A stretch of 64,000 nucleotides of DNA from Anaerolineae bacterium. Lineage in GTDB: Bacteria > Chloroflexota > Anaerolineae > Aggregatilineales > J027. The position numbers and the translations under genes are program-made. How positions within the stretch are numbered: the first letter of the stretch is position 1; every line of letters begins with the position of its first letter. The DNA lies in contig JAIOHL010000317.1 in assembly GCA_019913005.1 (NCBI GenBank), forward strand, positions 52,319 to 116,318. The letters are read 5' to 3'. Of the stretch, positions 59,383-64,000 are shown in pieces. Under the pieces are notes generated by a model. It did no database searches. It worked only from the letters and a program-made list of their open reading frames with translations, and was not told the origin of the DNA.

Positions 59383-59991
59383 TTATTTGTGGGGTGGCAC
59401 AAATATCTGCGGGTCAATGTTTAATCCAGTGAAATTTTGAAAGGTCAGGTCACGGAAGGCAAATTGATAGTGCCTGCGGAGTAGTTCAAATAAGTCTACA
59501 TACCCCATCTCAATGCGCGGCGCATCGGTCAAGTTTAGTTTGGCGAGGGTCGCTTCGATACCTTCAGGTGTACCTTCAACTTCCAAGAAATTACCATAGG
59601 GCATCTCATCCATCACCAATTCTACATCGGGTATATCGGGCAGATGATAGGTCGTGCGATATTTTTCATAAACCATGCTGTGCCGGTAACCCAGATGCTG
59701 CAAGATGGCGTCCATTGTCTCAAGATCACCGACAGTGGTTTCTAATTCCAAACGTGTGACCATTCCCCCTGCAATTTGAGGGGCAGGCGCTTTATAGGTT
59801 AGCCGGATGTCCTGATCACGCCGCAGACGTAAAACAATCCCCCGCGCCGCAAAATCCCCATTAGGGCCTTCATAGCGGATGTTGTGTTCATGGGTACGGG
59901 GATTCGTCAGCACCGCGCCTGCTCGGAGAAGATGCACTTGAATTGTTTCTAGGGATGGAATATACAATTTGCACTCAATTTCAAGGCCCAT
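59383..59991 (-). CDS. CYTH domain protein (class IV adenylyl cyclase/thiamine triphosphatase-like)
   Basis: A 202-residue protein of the CYTH superfamily, which holds a tunnel of acidic and basic residues around a triphosphate. The ExExK signature is at the very start (LEIECKLYIPSLE, residues 3-15). The RLRRDQDIRLTYK strand, VTRLELETTV and EVEGTPEGIEATLAKLNLTD follow. CyaB-type cyclases and triphosphatases share this plan; the reaction is not decided. AAGGAG is 6 bases before the ATG. Confidence 0.85.
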   Translation of the reverse strand: MGLEIECKLYIPSLETIQVHLLRAGAVLTNPRTHEHNIRYEGPNGDFAARGIVLRLRRDQDIRLTYKAPAPQIAGGMVTRLELETTVGDLETMDAILQHLGYRHSMVYEKYRTTYHLPDIPDVELVMDEMPYGNFLEVEGTPEGIEATLAKLNLTDAPRIEMGYVDLFELLRRHYQFAFRDLTFQNFTGLNIDPQIFVPPHK

Positions 59992-60127
59992 AGCTGCTCC
60001 TTATTGGTTAGCCACATCGTACAACAAATTTCTATCAATCTCAAGCAGTTGACTTTTGGCGAATTGGGCCGCCCGTCGTATAATTATCTTAAACAAAAGT
60101 ACCGTTTATGTAACAGAAAGGCCGGGC

Positions 60128-61081
60128 ATGTCTGAGCAGCCCGACAACGCAAAACCCCCTCGTCCGGCAGTGTTTGATACCTCCGCTGAAGTTCCATTGC
60201 CGATGGAAACAACTGCCAAAATGGTGCCTGTCACTGAAGAGGAATCCATACCCGTTGAGCAGTTGATTAAAGCCGCCCGTGAATTGACACAGCGCATTAC
60301 CAACGATGATCGTCAGCGGGTGGTCAAAGAGCTAAAAGACACCGGACACCAACTCAATATCCGCACCAAAGCCCCCGTCGAATTGATGGAATTTTTTACG
60401 GGTGAAATTGATCTGGATACTGAGCTTGCCAAACGCTATGCCCATGCCCCCTTGCTGTCGCAGGGAAGTTTTCGACCCTCCAAACCGGGGCCAGATATCA
60501 AACGTAAAGCCGTTGCCATTTTGACCAGTCAAGATGATTCAGCGATGGTCACAGTGGATATGTTTTTGGAGACGCAGGCGCTCGAAATTACGTTTACATT
60601 GGGCAGTATGGTTTCGATGCGCTTTATGGTTGGTGCGATTGAGACAGGCGAGCGGCAGCGTTGGCTGGAATTAATGCGGCGGAGCAGCGGGATTGCATTT
60701 CTGTGGACAAAACAACGCTGGGAAGAGGATTATCTTATTTTTGTCGTGCGTGAAAACTTTGCACGAATCTATGCGTTTTCACCCAAGCGCTTTGAAGCCG
60801 CCGTTCGCATTACGCCGGATATAGTTGCCAAATTGGTGGATTGGCTTGAAGCCTTTTGGTTCTATGAAAAGCAGCTTGCCAAACGTGCCGAGGCCCCAAC
60901 CCTGCTACGGCCTCCTTCTTCACCACCAAGCCCTAATCCCGATACACAGCCAATACTCGCTGTGGCTGATGAGACACCCAAGCCTGAACCGCATAGCCCA
61001 GCGCCTACTCCTCTGGCCGATGCACCTGCTCCGTCTGAGAATGACACGACTGATTCCGAACCGTTCCCGTTCGAGTGGTAG
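60128..61081 (+). CDS. hypothetical protein upstream of zinc-ribbon membrane protein
   Basis: A 317-residue cytosolic protein. Residues 1-35 are polar and Pro-rich. A helical stretch (EQLIKAARELTQRITNDDRQ) follows. The core (about 80-260) is a mixed domain with KRKAVAILTSQDDSAMVTVD and FLETQALEITFTLGSMVSMR. The C-terminal 60 residues are Pro-rich, ending in FPFEW. No membrane span or signal. ATG at 60128 has AAAGG upstream; an earlier in-frame GTG or ATG at 60056 would add 24 residues without a ribosome site. I do not recognise the family. It probably shares a transcript with the next gene (97-base gap). Confidence 0.6.
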   Translation: MSEQPDNAKPPRPAVFDTSAEVPLPMETTAKMVPVTEEESIPVEQLIKAARELTQRITNDDRQRVVKELKDTGHQLNIRTKAPVELMEFFTGEIDLDTELAKRYAHAPLLSQGSFRPSKPGPDIKRKAVAILTSQDDSAMVTVDMFLETQALEITFTLGSMVSMRFMVGAIETGERQRWLELMRRSSGIAFLWTKQRWEEDYLIFVVRENFARIYAFSPKRFEAAVRITPDIVAKLVDWLEAFWFYEKQLAKRAEAPTLLRPPSSPPSPNPDTQPILAVADETPKPEPHSPAPTPLADAPAPSENDTTDSEPFPFEW

Positions 61082-61177
61082 TTTTGTCGCCTACGCCTTG
61101 TGGCTGGCGACACCCGATTCAATTTTCTCGTCGTACAATGGGGTTCTGAGTATCTTAAATTTTCTGAGGAGGCCAAG

Positions 61178-62674
61178 TTGCCATCAGAACTTCGTATCTG
61201 TCCACACTGCGGTGCGGCTGTTAGCGGTGATACACAGCGATGCCCTCGCTGTGATGGATTATTGACCGACATTGCCGATGTCAAAACGATCATAGGCTCG
61301 GAGGAGGATTTTCAGGCCCGGACACTGGTTGAAGATTCGCCGGAAGAACCCGTCTTGCCGCCTACACCGAGTACGGAATCGGCTTATGAACCAATGGCGA
61401 CAGTGATTGATTCACAGCCAGCATATCAGGCCGCCGATAACCTTGAGCGTGTGTTGAATGAACAGCCCATTGAATTTAAGGCAGATGAACCACTGGCTTC
61501 GATCTATCAGGCACAGACGATTGTTGGTATGGAAGATGAAGCTCGTCCTGCACCAAATGAAGACCTCCAATACCGCGAAGAGGATTACCCAAAAGCGATT
61601 GAGGAAATCAGCGAAGAAGTTAAGGAGGATGACAGCGAGCCGGTTGGGATTGTAGATTCAACTCCCAGCGAGTTTCAACCACCAGTTGCACCAAGCCCTA
61701 GCGGCATGAAAACCATTGTAGATGATAGCCCACCAGTCGGTTTCTCGGAAGCGCGGACAGAGGCCTTTCAACAGCCGCCTTCGCCAGCGGCCACACCTGC
61801 ACGTGGGTCAGCACTGGTCACAATACCGGCTGAAACGGCTTCGCATCCGATGGATCGGCAGCCGGCGCCGAATGCCTATATGCCGCAGTATGCACCCCCT
61901 GTTCCACAACCAATGCCGATTCCGCGTGCGCCTTATACTCCGCCCCCGGCATCTGCTGTTACGATGGCAGCAGCACCATCAATGGCTTATGCGCAACCTG
62001 CGCCGCCACGTTCAATGCCTATACAGCAAGGGTGGGGTGCTCCACAGCCCGCTGGCCCATCGGATTATTGGCTGCGTCAGCGTACCCAGACGTATTTGAA
62101 TGGTGGCTACAAGCTAAAAGGTGAAGGCCCCGGCAAAATCATGTTGGCCTATGGCAAGTCGTTGGGGTTGATTTGGTGGGTGGTGGCCGTAACCAGTGTC
62201 ATCGGGGCACTGTGGTACTTTTTGATTTTGCTATTTTCTGGTTTCCGCAAAGACAAAGTGACCATTTTCCTTGAACCCGACGGGTATGTTTTTGAGGATG
62301 GTTCAGGCGCGGCCCATGTGCGTATTCGGCGGTGGCGTTCGGCGCGACGCTGGGGGGTGATCGGGATTATCTTGGCGGTGGTGTCGCTGTTGATGTTCTT
62401 GATGCTAGTGGTGGCGGCCTATGTTATTGGTAACCAATATGAGGCCGAATTAGAAAAAGCCTATCCTGAAATCACCTTTTTCGAGAGCACTGCCAGCGAA
62501 GCCGCTATTAGCCAAGCGGACGTGGAAATGGTACGATTGATTGTATTGGTACTCGGTATACTATTTGTGTTAGCAGCCATTGGCACTTTAGGAGGTGCGG
62601 CGGTGGCTGTGGTCAGTTATGTGCAAGCCGCCGCTTATCATGTGGATGTTCCGCCTTTGCCCGGTTTTTGGTGA
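61178..62674 (+). CDS. zinc-ribbon membrane protein with disordered linker
   Basis: A 499-residue protein. A zinc ribbon at the start (ICPHCG and CPRCDG, about residues 7-25) leads into a long Glu/Pro-rich, low-complexity linker (about 35-300, with repeated PPV, PAPT and AYMPQYAPPVPQPMP stretches). The C-terminus then has an unusual multi-span domain from about 325: GKSLGLIWWVVAVTSVIGAL, a soluble loop (FLEPDGYVFEDGSG) and RWGVIGIILAVVSLLMFLML. It ends with LGILFVLAAIGTLGGAAVAV. The TTG at 61178 is chosen because GAGGAGG is 4 to 5 bases upstream and it precedes the ribbon closely. Role unknown. Confidence 0.6.
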   Translation: MPSELRICPHCGAAVSGDTQRCPRCDGLLTDIADVKTIIGSEEDFQARTLVEDSPEEPVLPPTPSTESAYEPMATVIDSQPAYQAADNLERVLNEQPIEFKADEPLASIYQAQTIVGMEDEARPAPNEDLQYREEDYPKAIEEISEEVKEDDSEPVGIVDSTPSEFQPPVAPSPSGMKTIVDDSPPVGFSEARTEAFQQPPSPAATPARGSALVTIPAETASHPMDRQPAPNAYMPQYAPPVPQPMPIPRAPYTPPPASAVTMAAAPSMAYAQPAPPRSMPIQQGWGAPQPAGPSDYWLRQRTQTYLNGGYKLKGEGPGKIMLAYGKSLGLIWWVVAVTSVIGALWYFLILLFSGFRKDKVTIFLEPDGYVFEDGSGAAHVRIRRWRSARRWGVIGIILAVVSLLMFLMLVVAAYVIGNQYEAELEKAYPEITFFESTASEAAISQADVEMVRLIVLVLGILFVLAAIGTLGGAAVAVVSYVQAAAYHVDVPPLPGFW

Positions 62675-62695
62675 GTTTATTGGAGCAGAGTGACA

Positions 62696-63484
62696 ATGCA
62701 GACGACTTCGCAATATGTATCTTTTGATCGTGCCGCCGATTACTATGATGAGACTCGTGGATTTCCGCCGGGGGTCGAGCATGAGGCGGTTGCTTTGTTT
62801 GTCGAGGCAGGTCAATTAACCCCCCGCAGCCGCGTAGTAGAAATAGGAGTGGGCACGGGGCGAATTGCACTCCCGCTTGCGCCGCGCGTGGGTACTTATA
62901 TGGGCCTTGATATATCGCTGGCAATGATGCAGCGTCTTCGTCAAAAAGAGGGGGGCGAACGCATTATCTTGATTGAAGGGAATGCTGCGCATTTGCCCTT
63001 TGCAACCGATTCAGTGGATGCCGTCATTGCGGTGCATGTGTTCCATCTGATTCCCAATTATATGGATGTCCTTGATGAAATCCGGCGGATATTACGCCCG
63101 GGAGGGATGCTGCTGCACGGCTGGAATGATCGCGGGTCTGAAAATATGTTGGAAAGAACGTGGCGGGAAGCCACCAGTCATTTTGAGGAGACGACTCGCC
63201 CGATTTCGTGGGAGAAACGCCAGACATTTTTGTCTGAGGCAGGTTGGCGCACTGTCGGGGCAGAACTGAATCATCTTTATACGGCGGAACGCTCCCCCGC
63301 CACCTATGTTCAACATCTAAGGGAACGCAAATGGTCGCAGACGTGGCGCATGACCGATGAACAAATGGAGGCGGGTATCGCGGCAGTGGAGGCGTATATT
63401 GCCGCCAATCACCTTGAACCGATGATGCTCACGCACGTCGAATCAACTTTTAATGTACAGGCCTTTTTGCCGCCACCCAATTAG
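62696..63484 (+). CDS. class I SAM-dependent methyltransferase
   Basis: A 262-residue methyltransferase with the Rossmann-like SAM motif RVVEIGVGTGRIALPLAPR (about residue 45). GLDISLAMMQRLRQK holds the acidic ribose contact. VDAVIAVHVFHLIPN is motif IV (Methyltransf_11 type), and RRILRPGGMLLHGW follows. The C-terminal half contains aromatic substrate-region residues. Target not readable. ATG at 62696 is the likely start, with GGAG about 10 bases upstream; GTG at 62690 is close by. Confidence 0.9.
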   Translation: MQTTSQYVSFDRAADYYDETRGFPPGVEHEAVALFVEAGQLTPRSRVVEIGVGTGRIALPLAPRVGTYMGLDISLAMMQRLRQKEGGERIILIEGNAAHLPFATDSVDAVIAVHVFHLIPNYMDVLDEIRRILRPGGMLLHGWNDRGSENMLERTWREATSHFEETTRPISWEKRQTFLSEAGWRTVGAELNHLYTAERSPATYVQHLRERKWSQTWRMTDEQMEAGIAAVEAYIAANHLEPMMLTHVESTFNVQAFLPPPN

Positions 63485-63486
63485 AA

Positions 63487-63906
63487 TTATGAATGTGACA
63501 ACAACCCCAACTTGATAAGACGTGATCGGATCGCGGAAGGCTGTCGTTGAAAAGTATTTGCTAGTGCATCAATGCTCAAACCTTGTGTATAAGATTGTTT
63601 CAAATGGGCATCTTCCTCAGGTGTCCATTTTTTGTAGGCGTTTGGATGAAGTTGGCGAATTTCATCGAGCCTTTCAGTGTGATCTAGCTCCAGAAATTCT
63701 GTAATTTTAATCAGTTGCGCAAAAAATGCTTCGAAGTGTTCTTCGAATACCATCACCCGACTGCGTTCTAGCTCTCCATCTGAGCTTCTTGTCTCCGTAA
63801 TAGTGAGATACTTGACACCATCTTTGCCTTGTTTAACATCCAAAAAATAGGTGCGACTTCCGGCCTGAATTTTATCGGAGTATAGTGTTTGGTTATGATC
63901 GGACAT
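63487..63906 (-). CDS. DUF3276 (PUR-like) protein with C-terminal helix-turn-helix
   Basis: A 139-residue protein in two parts. The N-terminus (about 5-75) is a PUR-alpha-like DUF3276 fold: LYSDKIQAGSRTYFLDVKQG, KYLTITETR and RVMVFEEHFEAFFAQLIKIT. The C-terminus (about 88-136) is a Myb/SANT-like helix-turn-helix: KWTPEEDAHLKQSYTQGLSI, then ANTFQRQPSAIRSRLIKLGL. Both parts suggest single-stranded or duplex nucleic acid binding. The gene converges on the methyltransferase gene with a 2-base gap. AAGGAAAAGG is just before the ATG. Confidence 0.85.
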   Translation of the reverse strand: MSDHNQTLYSDKIQAGSRTYFLDVKQGKDGVKYLTITETRSSDGELERSRVMVFEEHFEAFFAQLIKITEFLELDHTERLDEIRQLHPNAYKKWTPEEDAHLKQSYTQGLSIDALANTFQRQPSAIRSRLIKLGLLSHS

Positions 63907-63924
63907 TTGCCTTTTCCTTGAATA

Positions 63925-63952
63925 AGGGCAGATCTCATGAATGATCTGCCCT
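63925..63952. terminator. hairpin at the right edge
   Basis: AGGGCAGATC (63925-63934) pairs perfectly with GATCTGCCCT (63943-63952) around eight bases. It lies upstream of the DUF3276 gene and is probably the end of a gene to the right that is outside the window. U runs are weak on both strands. The bases beyond (to 64000) are not assignable. Confidence 0.55.
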
Positions 63953-64000
63953 CTTACTATTTCTGGGGATTTTTATCCCACCGATGACAAGGTGGATGTA

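Overview
The window is a stretch of bacterial chromosome densely packed with single-domain genes, with no tRNA, rRNA, insertion sequence, prophage or CRISPR array that I can see. It most likely comes from a member of the Chloroflexota, probably Anaerolineae. This is an inference from the mix of genes: an intein-bearing B12-dependent ribonucleotide reductase, a leu/ilv block that includes citramalate synthase, many lipoproteins and SH3b/LysM/Pro-Thr-rich exported proteins, and two stand-alone ribosomal S1-type genes beside rpsU and infA. The base composition is balanced and starts are mostly ATG with clear purine-rich ribosome binding sites. No 16S or marker tree was possible.

Left part (1-15.3 kb): uvrC, a translationally coupled unknown plus FemAB-type transferase, a three-gene membrane group ending in a YeiH-type transporter, a small Cys-Cys protein behind a textbook MerR-type operator, a FAD oxidoreductase, a DHCW cupin coupled to a lipoprotein, two acyl-CoA dehydrogenase genes (one lacking the usual catalytic Glu), a TetR regulator with a large dyad at its promoter, an SH3b/FecR-like/thrombospondin-type-3 secreted protein, and a YjzC-like/DUF3892 pair.

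Middle (15.5-35.8 kb): nrdJ, interrupted at its active-site cysteine by a 413-residue intein with a LAGLIDADG endonuclease, and nrdR with a pair of NrdR boxes upstream. Then moaA, accC, infA, rpsU, two tandem four-domain S1 genes, a CAP-domain surface protein, a D-2-hydroxyacid dehydrogenase, a receptor-like protein fused to SH3b and CARDB-like domains, and two neighbouring exported proteins that share a 'YPxxW' domain, one of them fused to a DsbA-like thioredoxin fold.

Branched-chain amino acid block (36.0-48.9 kb): a sigma70-type promoter, a 46-codon leader peptide packed with Leu/Ile/Val codons, an internal hairpin over those codons and a strong intrinsic terminator precede ilvE-ilvB-ilvN-ilvC-leuA-leuC-(phosphatase)-leuD-cimA-(HIT)-leuB. 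Together these enzymes carry pyruvate to leucine and valine, and through citramalate to isoleucine, except for the dihydroxyacid dehydratase step (ilvD), which is not in the window. The leader looks like a ribosome-mediated attenuator and is the observation I would check first.

Right part (48.9-64 kb): a peptidase-MA-like gluzincin, a matrixin with a duplicated C-terminal domain, P5C dehydrogenase, a phosphoribosyltransferase, lipoproteins, a membrane protein, a NUDIX hydrolase, a two-LysM lipoprotein, a CYTH enzyme, two uncharacterised genes, a methyltransferase and a DUF3276-HTH protein.
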